Assembly (NCBI RefSeq): GCF_003385215.1 | Contig: NZ_PQHW01000050.1 | Coordinates: 1-46,921, forward strand | Direction: 5' to 3' | From: Amycolatopsis thermalba | GTDB taxonomy: Bacteria > Actinomycetota > Actinomycetes > Mycobacteriales > Pseudonocardiaceae | DNA: 46,921 nt | Shown: piece by piece, positions 33,034 through 41,674 of the stretch | Layout of the letters: each line of letters opens with the position of its first letter | How positions within the stretch are numbered: position 1 is the first letter of the stretch | Position numbers and translations under genes: made by a program | Notes under the pieces: model-generated | What the model was told of the DNA's origin: nothing | The model's input: the letters and a program-made list of their open reading frames with translations, nothing else | The model's database searches: none

Positions 33034-33486
33034 ATGCGGAGCTACCACGGTGCGTTGCTGATCGGCGCGGCCCTCGCGGGGTGCGCGGGCGGGTCGCCGA
33101 TCCCGGGCGAGCAGCCGGCGGACAGCCCGGCCGAAGTCACCACGACCGAGACGGCCGGCACGGGCGCGGACCCGACGACGACCCGCACGTCGAAGAGCGA
33201 GCCGCCCGGGGTGCCGGGCAGCCCGATCGACTACGACAGCACGCTGCTGCTCGCGGGGGTGGCGGGTGCGCGGGCGGAGATCCTCGCGACCCTGCGCGAG
33301 GAGTGCGGGCCCGGCCTCTGCGGGGTGAAGGTGGTGGTCTCCGGGCGGGGCGAGTGCGCGGCGAGCATCGGGCCGGACCCGGTGCTCCCGGGCGGCACGA
33401 TCACGATCAGGGCGAAACCCTGTGAGACGACGGAGGAAACCACCGCCGAAGAGTCCACTCCGGACACCACCGAGTCCGGTGGCTAG
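33034..33486 (+). CDS. Putative lipoprotein, secreted
   Basis: A 150-residue protein with a short signal peptide and lipobox (LIGAALAGC), so it is probably lipidated at Cys17 and anchored outside the membrane. A Thr/Ser/Pro-rich low-complexity linker follows (about 20-65). A small folded region contains four Cys (EECGPGLCG, GRGECAAS, AKPCETT) that could form two disulfides. The C-terminal tail is Thr/Glu-rich. I do not recognise a family. The stop overlaps the start of the next gene, so the two may act together at the membrane. Confidence 0.78.
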   Translation: MRSYHGALLIGAALAGCAGGSPIPGEQPADSPAEVTTTETAGTGADPTTTRTSKSEPPGVPGSPIDYDSTLLLAGVAGARAEILATLREECGPGLCGVKVVVSGRGECAASIGPDPVLPGGTITIRAKPCETTEETTAEESTPDTTESGG

Positions 33487-34342
33487 GACCCGGCTGTCGC
33501 CGCCGCGCCCGCGGCAGGCGGCCGGCCCGGCCCGCGCGCTGCGGGTGGTCGGCACGCTGGCCGCGAACGCGACGCTGCTGACCGGTCTGCTCTACTACTT
33601 CGGGTTCCTGACCACGCAGGTGTTCTTCAGCTACTTCCGGGTGCACTACACGCTGCTCGGGCAGACCACGCCGGAGATACTGGCGCGCGGGGTGGACGGG
33701 CTGCTGCTGCCGATCGCCGAGCTGGCCGGGGCGGTGTTCCTGGCGCTCGGCGTGATCCGGTTCCTGCGCTTCCGGCTCTCCCGCCGGGCCTGGCACACGT
33801 TCCTGCGCCGGGCGACGCCCGTGGCCGCGGTGCTGGGCGCGGCGCTGCTCGCGGTGACGTTGGCGGTCGCGCTGGACCCGGTGCCCTTCCGGCGGTTCAC
33901 CGCGCTGCCCGGGCTCGGTTTCGCGCTGGCCGTGGTGCTGCTGGTCTTCGCGTGGCGGCGGTGGACCGCGCACGGGGTCGCCGAATGGCTGGTGGCGTAC
34001 GCGCTGGTGACGTTCGGCCTGTTCTGGGCGGTGGCCGACTACGCGGGCCAGGTCGGCGTCCGCCGGGCCTTCGAAACCGAACGCGCGCTCGCCGGCCGCC
34101 CCGCGGCGGTCCTCTACAGCGCCCAGAAGCTCAACCTCCCGGGCGAAGTGCACTGCCCCGCCCCGGACGGCGCGTTCCAGTACCGCTACCCCGGGCTCAA
34201 ACTGCTGCTCCAGTCGGGCAACCAGTACGTCCTCGTCCCGGACGACTGGCGCCGCCCGGAGAGCCCCACGTACGTCCTCCCCCGCACGAACACGCTCTGG
34301 CTGGAGTTCAGCCCACCGGGCACGCGCGCCCCCGGATGCTGA
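33479..34342 (+). CDS. Multi-pass membrane protein of unknown function
   Basis: A 287-residue protein from GTG 33479, overlapping the lipoprotein stop by 8 nt. About five hydrophobic helices are visible (LAANATLLTGLLYYFGFL, GLLLPIAELAGAVFLAL, VAAVLGAALLAVTLAVAL, GFALAVVLLVFAW, WLVAYALVTFGLFWAVA). A soluble C-terminal domain of about 90 residues follows and would face outside if the N-terminus is inside. An upstream in-frame ATG/GTG at 33422 would add an Arg/Pro-rich stretch and is less likely. No family is recognised. It is convergent with the CoA-ligase gene, only 4 bp away. Confidence 0.75.
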   Translation: MARTRLSPPRPRQAAGPARALRVVGTLAANATLLTGLLYYFGFLTTQVFFSYFRVHYTLLGQTTPEILARGVDGLLLPIAELAGAVFLALGVIRFLRFRLSRRAWHTFLRRATPVAAVLGAALLAVTLAVALDPVPFRRFTALPGLGFALAVVLLVFAWRRWTAHGVAEWLVAYALVTFGLFWAVADYAGQVGVRRAFETERALAGRPAAVLYSAQKLNLPGEVHCPAPDGAFQYRYPGLKLLLQSGNQYVLVPDDWRRPESPTYVLPRTNTLWLEFSPPGTRAPGC

Positions 34343-34346
34343 CCCC

Positions 34347-35912
34347 TCAGCCGATGCGCCTGCCCTGCCCGGCCCAGTACGGAGCACGCAGCGACTTCTT
34401 GTCCACCTTTCCCGACGCGTTCAGGGGCAACGCGGACACGAAGTCCACCGACTTGGGCGCCCACACACTGCCCTTGTGCTCCTTGACCAGCGCGATCAGC
34501 TCCCCGGCAGCCACGTCGGACCCCGGTTTCGGCACGACGACCGCCTTGACCGCCTCGCCCCACTTCGGGTCGGGCACGCCGAACACCGCGCACTGCGCGA
34601 CCGCGGGGTGCTGGGCCAGCACGTCCTCCACCTGCCTCGGGAACACGTTGAACCCGCCCGACACGATCATGTCCTTCTTGCGGTCGACGAGGTAGAGGTA
34701 GCCGTCGTCGTCGAGGTAGCCGATGTCGCCGGAGTGCACCCAGCCGTCGCGGATCGCCTCGCCGTCCAGCGCGGGATCGAGGTAGCCGACCATCTGCCCC
34801 TCCTGCCGGGTGCAGACCTCCCCCACGTCGCCGACCGGCAGGATCCGGTCGGACTCGTCCTGGATGCTCATCTCGACGTGGAACATCGGCCGCCCGGCGG
34901 ACGCCAGCCGCGCGACCTCCTCCGGCGTGCCGAACCGGTGGTCCTCCTTGCGCAGCGTCGTCATGAAGCCGGGCTCGTGGCCGGCGTAGGTCTGCACGAA
35001 GATCGGCCCGAGCGCGGCCAGCGCCTGGCGCAGGCGTTCGGGCGCGATCGGCGAACCGGCGTAGACGACCGTGCGCAGCGACGAGAGGTCCGTGTCCGCC
35101 AAGCGCGGGTGGTCGAGCAGCAGGTACAGCGCGGTCGGCACCACCGCGGTCGCGGTGACCCGCTCCTTCGCCACGGTGTCGAGCAGCAGGTCGATGTCCA
35201 GGGTGGGCAGCATGACGTTCGTCCCGCCGCGCATGAACGTCGGCAGCACGAACGCGCCCGTGAAGTGCGTGAGCGGCGCGCCGTGGGCGAACACCTCGCC
35301 GGGGCGGGTGTCGGCGATCTCCAGGCCCGCCGTCACGATGTAGTGCGACCAGGCCTCGTGGGTGTAGATGACGCCCTTGGGCGTGCCCGTCGTGCCCGAG
35401 GTGAAGGCGACGTAGGCGAGGTCGCCCGGCGCGGGCTCGGGGACCGGCGTCTCCGTCGGCGCCGCGCTGAACACCATCCCGTAGTCCCAGGTGTCCGCCA
35501 GGTCCTCCCCGCCGCCCAGCCGGATGTACCGCCGGATGCCCGGCAGCCGGCCGCGGAACTTCCCGACGACCGGCTCGAACTGGGAGTGGTAGACCAGCGT
35601 CGAAGCTTCGGACTGCTCGAGGAAGAACGCGAGGTCCTCGGCGGAGGCCCGGGCCGGCATCTGCACCGTCGCCGCACCGGCCTTCCAGATCCCGTGCTGC
35701 GTCGGGATGAACTCCAGGCAGTTCGGCATCAGCAGCCCGACCCGGTCCCCTTTCCGCACGCCGAGCTCGTGCAGGCCGTTGCCGACGCGGTCGGACCACT
35801 CCCGCAGCTCCCGGTACCGGATCCGGCGGTCGCCGTCCACGATGGCCACCCGGTCCGGGTAGTACGCGCAGGCGCGGTCCAGGACGCTGGGCAGCGTTCC
35901 CCACAACGACAT
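34347..35912 (-). CDS. AMP-dependent acyl-CoA synthetase/ligase
   Basis: A 521-residue ANL-superfamily ligase. The adenylate-forming P-loop is FTSGTTGTPKGV. QTYAGHEPGFMTTL holds the A5 region; YLYLVDRKKDMIVSGGFNV is the A8 hinge; and NASGKVDKK carries the catalytic Lys. It activates a carboxylic acid as the acyl-AMP and then the CoA thioester; fatty, cyclic or aromatic acids are all possible. ATG 35912 overlaps the stop of the nitronate-monooxygenase-like gene by one base. The pair is divergent from the ABC importer and may act on its imported substrate. Confidence 0.92.
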   Translation of the reverse strand: MSLWGTLPSVLDRACAYYPDRVAIVDGDRRIRYRELREWSDRVGNGLHELGVRKGDRVGLLMPNCLEFIPTQHGIWKAGAATVQMPARASAEDLAFFLEQSEASTLVYHSQFEPVVGKFRGRLPGIRRYIRLGGGEDLADTWDYGMVFSAAPTETPVPEPAPGDLAYVAFTSGTTGTPKGVIYTHEAWSHYIVTAGLEIADTRPGEVFAHGAPLTHFTGAFVLPTFMRGGTNVMLPTLDIDLLLDTVAKERVTATAVVPTALYLLLDHPRLADTDLSSLRTVVYAGSPIAPERLRQALAALGPIFVQTYAGHEPGFMTTLRKEDHRFGTPEEVARLASAGRPMFHVEMSIQDESDRILPVGDVGEVCTRQEGQMVGYLDPALDGEAIRDGWVHSGDIGYLDDDGYLYLVDRKKDMIVSGGFNVFPRQVEDVLAQHPAVAQCAVFGVPDPKWGEAVKAVVVPKPGSDVAAGELIALVKEHKGSVWAPKSVDFVSALPLNASGKVDKKSLRAPYWAGQGRRIG

Positions 35913-36856
35913 CAGAACTCCTTTCCGGCCGCGCAGGCCTCGGGCAGGGGATCGACGGGAACGGCCCGGAGGGCCGAGGCGTATTCCGCCCGGGTCGTCT
36001 CGACCAGATCGGCGACGCTCTGCACGCGGTGCACGCCGTGCGCGCTCTGGCCGGCCGCCCAGGCCCGCGGTCGCTCGAGCAGCGTCCGGAAGTCGAACCG
36101 GGCGGGCTGGTCCGGGCCGTGGCCGGCGGTGGCGAGCGAGGCGGCGAGGAAGTTGGCGGGCAACCCGCTCGGCCCGCGGGAGAGCACGATGTCGTCGAGC
36201 GAGGCCTCGACGAGCGCCCGCCGGTAGTCGTCACCGGCGAGGCTCTCCTCGGTGGCGATGAACCTGGTGCCCATGTACGCCAGGTCCGCGCCCAGCAGGC
36301 GGGCGGCGAGCAGCGCGACACCGTCGCTGACGCCGCCGGCGAGGACCACGGGCCCGTCGTAGCGCTCCCGCACCGCGCGGACGAAGGCGAACGGGTTGTT
36401 CCACCCCGTCTGCCCACCGGCTCCGGAGGTCAGCAGCACCAGACCGTCGGCGCCGGCCGCCAGGGCCCGGTCCACGTGGCGCAGGGTCGCGACGTCGGCG
36501 AACACGAGCGCCCCGGCGTCGTGCAGCGGCCCGATCACCGGCTCCGGGGATCCGACGCTGGTGATCACCACCTCGGCGCCGTGCCGCACGAGACAGTCCA
36601 CGTCCTCCCGCAGCCGGGGGTTCGACCGGTGCACGACCAGGTTGGGCGCGACCGGGGCAGCCGCGGCGGGCAGGGCCTCCCGGATGTGGGTCAGCCACCG
36701 GCCGAGCTGGGCGGGAGTCCGCGCGTTGTGCGTCGGGAACGAGCCGACGACGCCCTGGCGGCACGCGGCGACGACGAGATCGGGACCCGAAACGGCCGTC
36801 ATGGGCGCCGCGATCAACGGCAACCGCAGCCGCGCGGCCCAGGAAGAAGGAAGCAT
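35912..36856 (-). CDS. Nitronate monooxygenase-family flavoprotein
   Basis: A 314-residue TIM-barrel FMN enzyme of the NMO/2-nitropropane dioxygenase family: LPLIAAPMTAVSGPDLVVAA at the N-terminus, TSGAGGQTGW in the FMN phosphate region, VVLAGGVSDGVALLAARLL and AYMGTRFIATEES. True NMOs oxidise nitronates; many homologues are quinone reductases or act on other substrates, so the reaction is open. I chose ATG 36856 with GGAG 9 nt upstream; an in-frame start at 36889 is less likely. It is translationally coupled to the CoA ligase. Confidence 0.85.
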   Translation of the reverse strand: MLPSSWAARLRLPLIAAPMTAVSGPDLVVAACRQGVVGSFPTHNARTPAQLGRWLTHIREALPAAAAPVAPNLVVHRSNPRLREDVDCLVRHGAEVVITSVGSPEPVIGPLHDAGALVFADVATLRHVDRALAAGADGLVLLTSGAGGQTGWNNPFAFVRAVRERYDGPVVLAGGVSDGVALLAARLLGADLAYMGTRFIATEESLAGDDYRRALVEASLDDIVLSRGPSGLPANFLAASLATAGHGPDQPARFDFRTLLERPRAWAAGQSAHGVHRVQSVADLVETTRAEYASALRAVPVDPLPEACAAGKEF

Positions 36857-36971
36857 GCGGTTTTTCTCCGAGCGAGGACTGATCGGCACGAAAAGAAAAG
36901 GGAAGAATCGGCAAAAGGAAATCAGCGCGACGGCGAATACGTCACACCGCTCCCGGTCGCGTTCGTGTGTC

Positions 36972-36991
36972 TATCTAACGCCCGATAAGTA
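36972..36991. promoter_or_regulatory. Candidate TetR operator at the NMO/CoA-ligase promoter
   Basis: TATCTAACGCCCGATAAGTA is a semi-palindrome resembling the site at 37282-37301. On the minus strand TTGACA (plus 37010-37015) lies upstream, with TACTTA as a loose -10 overlapping this site, so binding would block the promoter. Together with the second site it points to the TetR protein encoded at 44395. The intergenic stretch 36857-37328 otherwise holds no gene I can support. Confidence 0.5.
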
Positions 36992-37241
36992 GGGCATGAA
37001 GCGGCCGGTTTGTCAAGTTCGCATCGCGGACAACCCGGCCGGCACCACGTAGTCGGTTGAAGCTTTGACCATTCAGGACTGAAACTTCCTTGCCCGACAT
37101 GGACTTTTGCTCGACATGGAGCACTTGCAGACACCGGCCGGACGCGGTCCGCGATGCCGAAGCGTTACCCCGCCACCCCACCACGGGCGCGGCCCACCTC
37201 ACCCCAACGGGTGGTAACTCGCCCCCGCGGACCACGCGGAC

Positions 37242-37301
37242 TTGTCTGGAAAACGAACCCGTGTATCTTTTCCGTCAATCCTATCTAGTGCTCGCTAGAC
37301 A
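37242..37301 (+). promoter_or_regulatory. ABC operon promoter with downstream palindrome
   Basis: TTGTCT (37242-37247) and TATCTT (37264-37269) are 16 bp apart, a plausible sigma70-type promoter. A near-palindrome TCTAGTG-CT-CGCTAGA (37284-37299, one mismatch) lies just after the expected transcription start and about 30 bp before the permease ATG. It shares TATCTA-NN-GC-N-C with the site at 36972. Confidence 0.55.
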
Positions 37302-37328
37302 GCCCGCGCATCGGACAACGGAGTAGCG

Positions 37329-38327
37329 ATGAGCGCAGTTCTACCGAGGTCCCGACCGTCATTCGCGAACCGGATTTCCCAGGAGCAAGTGGTCCTGTTC
37401 GTGGTCGTGGCCCTGTTCGTGGTCTTCAGCCTGACCCTCGACGGGTTCCTCAACGTCGACAACCTGGTCAACCTGGTCCGCAGTGTGTCCGCACTGGGGA
37501 TCTTCGGGGTGGCCATGGCGGTCGTGGTGATCGCCAGGGGGATGGACCTGTCCCTCATCGCCTCGATGGGCGTGGCCACCGCGGTGGCGATCCAGCTGAT
37601 GCGCACACCGGTCAGCACCCCGGTCGCCCTGCTGACCGGCCTCGGCATCGTCGTCATCATGGGGCTGCTGAACGGGTTCCTGATCGCCTTCGTGGAGATC
37701 CCGGCCCTGTTCGCGACGCTGGCCTCCGGCCTGCTGGTCTACGGTCTCGCCCGCACCACCGTCCTGGACGGACTGATCGCGGAGCTGCCCGGCGACCGCC
37801 AGTTCGTCCTCGCCCTGGGACAGGGCACCGTCTTCGGCATCCCGGTCCCCATCATCGTGTTCGCGGTCGTCGCCGTGCTCGCCCAGCTGATGCTCTCCCG
37901 CACCCGCGGGGGACGCTTCATCTACGCCCACGGGGACAACGCCGGCGCGGCCGCGCTCACCGGCATCGCCGTGCGGCCGCTGACCGTGTTCGAGTACACG
38001 GCCAGCGCCGCGACCGCGCTCGTCGGCGGCCTGGTCACCGCCGGCGCGGTCGGCGGGCTCAACACCCAGGTCATCGACGGTTCGCTGATCTACGACGTGC
38101 TGCTCGTCGTCGTGGTCGGCGGCATCAGCCTGGTCGGCGGACGCGGCAGCGTCGCGAGCGTGGTGGCCGGCACCGCGCTGATCGGGATCATGCTCAACGG
38201 CATGACGATCATGAACATGAACACCCACGAGCAGGACATCGTCAAGGGTCTCATCCTGCTCGCGGCCCTCGTGCTGGACAACCGGCTGCACCCGCGCGAC
38301 GAAGAGACCGTCCGCCAGGGCGACTGA
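37329..38327 (+). CDS. ABC importer permease (RbsC-like)
   Basis: A 332-residue BPD_transp_2-family permease with about ten hydrophobic segments. Family marks are VVVIARGMDLSLIASMGVA (the substrate/ligand-channel segment) and GDNAGAAALTGIAVRPL (cytoplasmic loop contacting the ATPase). It is the first of two permeases in the operon. GGAGTAG precedes ATG 37329. RbsC-type importers carry sugars, but related systems carry other polar or even steroid-like compounds, so the substrate is open. Confidence 0.92.
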   Translation: MSAVLPRSRPSFANRISQEQVVLFVVVALFVVFSLTLDGFLNVDNLVNLVRSVSALGIFGVAMAVVVIARGMDLSLIASMGVATAVAIQLMRTPVSTPVALLTGLGIVVIMGLLNGFLIAFVEIPALFATLASGLLVYGLARTTVLDGLIAELPGDRQFVLALGQGTVFGIPVPIIVFAVVAVLAQLMLSRTRGGRFIYAHGDNAGAAALTGIAVRPLTVFEYTASAATALVGGLVTAGAVGGLNTQVIDGSLIYDVLLVVVVGGISLVGGRGSVASVVAGTALIGIMLNGMTIMNMNTHEQDIVKGLILLAALVLDNRLHPRDEETVRQGD

Positions 38328-38365
38328 CACCCCAGACATCCACCGAAGGACAAGGAGGTCCTCCC

Positions 38366-39442
38366 ATGCGTCCACTTCGTACCCGCGCGGTCCGCGCGCT
38401 CGCACTCGGCGCCGCCGCGGTGCTGATCGCCACCGGATGTTCCACCGGCACCAGGGCGAACTCGACGTCGGCGGGCAGCGGCCAGATCCCGCCGACCGCC
38501 TCCGCCGGTGAACTGCGCAACCACGCCCTGCGCAGCATCGAGGGCAAGACGGTCGCGTTCGTCCCGGTGGGACTGGGCACCCCGCTCATGGAGGAGTGGA
38601 ACCGCCAGATGGAGACCGGCTTCAAGGCGGCCGGGCTGAACTACGTCCTGCGCGATCCCAACTGGGACACCGCGAAACAGGCCGAAGCGGTGCAGTCGCT
38701 GATCAACGAGAAACCCGCCGTCCTGGTGGTGCACAACTTCGACGTGCAGATCCTCGCCAAGCTCATCCAGCAGGCCGAGCAGGCCGGGATCTACGTCATC
38801 CAGATCAACATGGTGAGCAACTACAAGTCGGACGCCTTCGTCGGCGCCGACACCATCGACCTGGGCCGTCGCATCGCGACCGACATCGTCAACGAGTGCG
38901 GCGCGAACACCCCCACCTCGCACGAGGTGCAGATCGTGCAGGGCGACGCGACCTCCGGCTTCACGCTCGACGTGATGGCGGGCGCGAAGGAGATCTTCGA
39001 CCAGCACCCGGAGATCAAGATCGTGTCCACCCAGGCGGCGAACTGGGACCGCACCAAGGCGCACGACATCACGGCGACCGTGATCCAGCAGCACCCGAAC
39101 CTGTGCGCCAGCTGGGGTTTCTGGGACCAGATGCAGTACGGCTCGGCCGCGGCGATCAAGGAGGCCGGCAAGCTCGGGCAGGTCAAGGTGTTCACCTCCG
39201 ACCACAGCTCCATCACCTGCGAGGGCATCCGCGACGGCATGTTCCACCAGTCCTACGGCTACTCGGTGCCCACCCAGGGCAAGGACATCGTCGCCATCGC
39301 CAAGTACCTCCTGCAGTCCGGGCAGGCGCCCGGCACCGCACGCATCGCCGACTACACCCCGCTGGTGAAGATCGACAAGACCAACTGGAACCAGCCCAAC
39401 ATGTGTTACGACGGCAAGAGCGACGGGCTCACCGTTTCCTGA
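38366..39442 (+). CDS. ABC importer substrate-binding lipoprotein
   Basis: A 358-residue type I periplasmic-binding protein (RbsB-like). The signal peptide ends in a lipobox (VLIATGC), so it is anchored to the outer face of the membrane at Cys25. The binding fold shows KTVAFVPVGLGTPLMEEW, an INEKPAVLVVHN segment, and FVGADTIDLGRRIATDI. AAGGAGGT precedes the ATG. It delivers the unknown substrate to the two permeases encoded on either side. Confidence 0.92.
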   Translation: MRPLRTRAVRALALGAAAVLIATGCSTGTRANSTSAGSGQIPPTASAGELRNHALRSIEGKTVAFVPVGLGTPLMEEWNRQMETGFKAAGLNYVLRDPNWDTAKQAEAVQSLINEKPAVLVVHNFDVQILAKLIQQAEQAGIYVIQINMVSNYKSDAFVGADTIDLGRRIATDIVNECGANTPTSHEVQIVQGDATSGFTLDVMAGAKEIFDQHPEIKIVSTQAANWDRTKAHDITATVIQQHPNLCASWGFWDQMQYGSAAAIKEAGKLGQVKVFTSDHSSITCEGIRDGMFHQSYGYSVPTQGKDIVAIAKYLLQSGQAPGTARIADYTPLVKIDKTNWNQPNMCYDGKSDGLTVS

Positions 39443-39463
39443 CCGGCACCGAGAGGGACCGCC

Positions 39464-41665
39464 ATGACGGCAAGTACGGAAGTCCGGCCCGTGCCCGCCC
39501 GGCGCCGGCCTCCGGAGCGCAACGTTCTGGAGAACGAGAACCTCGGCACCCGGCTGCGCCACCTGCGGTACCGGTTCTCCCCGCAGCAGTTGTTCGCCGA
39601 GCTGTTCGAGAAGCGGTGGATGGAACCCGCCATCCCGCTGGCGATCCTGGTCGGGGTGATCGTCTTCTTCTCGATCGCCGCACCGGGTTTCGCCACCACC
39701 GCGAACCTGTTGTCCTCGGCCACCGAGCTCGCCGAGATCTCGCTGGTCTGCCTCGGCATGGCGGTCGTGATGATCTCCGGCGGGATCGACCTGTCCGTCG
39801 GCTCGATGTTCGGGCTGTGCAACATCGTGGTGCTCCTGCTGATCACCGTCGTCGGTGTGCCCGTCGTGCCGGCGATCCTGCTGACGATCGTCGTCGGCGC
39901 GGTCCTCGGGTCGGTGAACGGGTCGATCGTGGCCTACCTCAAGGCGCGGCCGTTCCTCACCACACTCGTCACGCTGATCATCTTCCGCGGCGTCCTCAAC
40001 CTGCTGGACCTGCACTACTCCGCGCAGACCGCGACGGTGTTCCTGATGGACCCGGTGTGGGACTGGTTCAGCACGGGCAAGGTGGCCGGCATCCCGTTCA
40101 GCTTCGTCACGCTGCTCGTCGTGCTCGTCGCGGGGCACATCCTGCTCAGCCGGTCGCGGTTCGGCTGGCACGTGACCGCCGTCGGCGCGAGCAGGCGGGC
40201 CGCGCGGCACGCCGGTATCCGGGTGGAACGGGTGCTGCTGCTGGGTTACGTGATCTCCGGCGCCCTGTGCGCGCTGGCCGGCGTCTTCTACGCCGCGCGC
40301 CTGGGCAGCGCGAGCGCCCGCGTCGGCGAGGGCATGGAACTGAGCGTGCTGACCGCGGTGATCCTCGGCGGCATCAGCCTCTCCGGCGGCAAGGGCACGG
40401 TGTGGCGGGCGTTCATCGGCGCGGCCACGATCAGCCTGCTCGGCAAGGGTCTGCTGCTGATGGACGTCGGCGGCGAGGTGCTGCAGACGGCGCTGGCCGT
40501 CGTGCTGATCATCGCCGTCGGTCTGGATACGAAGTGGGGCAAGAACCGCGGCAAGGCGATCCAGAAGACCTACGTCAACCCCACGCTCGTCGAGTACGGC
40601 ACCCCGCCGGACGTGCGGCCCGGCTCGGGCACCCGGTACGAGATCAACGACCGTCTCAGCGACGCCGAGGAGATCGGTCTCGGTGAGGTCGAAGGGCCGG
40701 AGGACGTCATCCTCGACGACCAGGGCCGGATCTACTGCGGCACCCGGCAGGGCTGGATCCTGCGGTTCTCCGGCGAGGACTACCGCGACCGGGAGATCTT
40801 CGCGCGCATCGGCGGCCACCCGCTGGGGCTGGCCTTCGACTCCGCGGGCGACCTGATCGTCTGCGTCGGCGGCATGGGCCTGTACGCGGTCTCGCCCGAC
40901 GGCAAGCACCGCAAGCTGTCCGACGAGACGAACCGGACCTGGACCCGCCTGCGGGACGACTCGCGGCTGCGCCTGCCCGACGACCTCGACATCGCGCCGG
41001 ACGGCAAGATCTACTTCAGCGAGGCCACCAACCGGTTCGAGATGGCCGACTGGGTCCTCGACGGCATCGAGGGGCGGCCCAACGGGCGTCTGTTGTGCTA
41101 CGACCCGGCCACCGGCAGGACCCGCACCGCGGTGCCGGACCTGGTGTTCCCCAACGGGGTGTGCTGCTCCCACGACGGCGAGTCGGTGCTGATCGCCCAA
41201 ACCTGGCTGTGCCGCATCCTGCGGTACTGGCACAGCGGCCCGAAGAAGGGCCGGCTCGAGGTGTTCATGGACAACTTCCCCGGCTACGTGGACAACATCA
41301 ACCGCGGCTCCGGCGGGGCCTACTGGGTCGCGATCTGCGGCATGCGCTCCCCCGCCTACGACCTCGCGATGCGGATGCCGAAGTTCCGCCGCCGCATGAT
41401 GAAGCGCATCCCGCGCGACGAATGGCTCTACCCCAGCATGAACCACGGCTGCGTGGTGCGGGTGTCCGAGCGGGGCGAGGTGCTCGACACCTACTGGGAC
41501 CCGGGCGGGAAGAAGCACTCCACCATCACGTCGATGCGCGAGCACGACGGCTACCTGTACATCGGCGGGCTGGAGAACAACCGCATCGGCCGGATCAAGG
41601 TGCGTGAGGTCCCCGCCGCGGCCGCCGGCGAGGCACGCCGGACGCGCCACGCGTCGGTGAGCTGA
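39464..41665 (+). CDS. ABC permease fused to an SMP-30/strictosidine-synthase-like beta-propeller
   Basis: A 733-residue two-part protein. Residues 1-355 are a second RbsC-like permease (MISGGIDLSVGSMFGLCNIV, GASRRAARHAGIRVERV, AVILGGISLSGGKGTVWRAF). Residues about 390-720 form an SMP-30/gluconolactonase/strictosidine-synthase-type propeller (GLGEVEGPEDVILDDQGRIY, LPDDLDIAPDGKIYFSEATN, NGRLLCYDPATGRT). The join at TKWGKNRGKAIQKTYVNP is continuous, with no frameshift. By RbsC topology the propeller should face the cytoplasm, where it could hydrolyse a lactone or ester as the substrate enters. That role is inference. Confidence 0.92.
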   Translation: MTASTEVRPVPARRRPPERNVLENENLGTRLRHLRYRFSPQQLFAELFEKRWMEPAIPLAILVGVIVFFSIAAPGFATTANLLSSATELAEISLVCLGMAVVMISGGIDLSVGSMFGLCNIVVLLLITVVGVPVVPAILLTIVVGAVLGSVNGSIVAYLKARPFLTTLVTLIIFRGVLNLLDLHYSAQTATVFLMDPVWDWFSTGKVAGIPFSFVTLLVVLVAGHILLSRSRFGWHVTAVGASRRAARHAGIRVERVLLLGYVISGALCALAGVFYAARLGSASARVGEGMELSVLTAVILGGISLSGGKGTVWRAFIGAATISLLGKGLLLMDVGGEVLQTALAVVLIIAVGLDTKWGKNRGKAIQKTYVNPTLVEYGTPPDVRPGSGTRYEINDRLSDAEEIGLGEVEGPEDVILDDQGRIYCGTRQGWILRFSGEDYRDREIFARIGGHPLGLAFDSAGDLIVCVGGMGLYAVSPDGKHRKLSDETNRTWTRLRDDSRLRLPDDLDIAPDGKIYFSEATNRFEMADWVLDGIEGRPNGRLLCYDPATGRTRTAVPDLVFPNGVCCSHDGESVLIAQTWLCRILRYWHSGPKKGRLEVFMDNFPGYVDNINRGSGGAYWVAICGMRSPAYDLAMRMPKFRRRMMKRIPRDEWLYPSMNHGCVVRVSERGEVLDTYWDPGGKKHSTITSMREHDGYLYIGGLENNRIGRIKVREVPAAAAGEARRTRHASVS

Positions 41666-41674
41666 GGAGGAACC

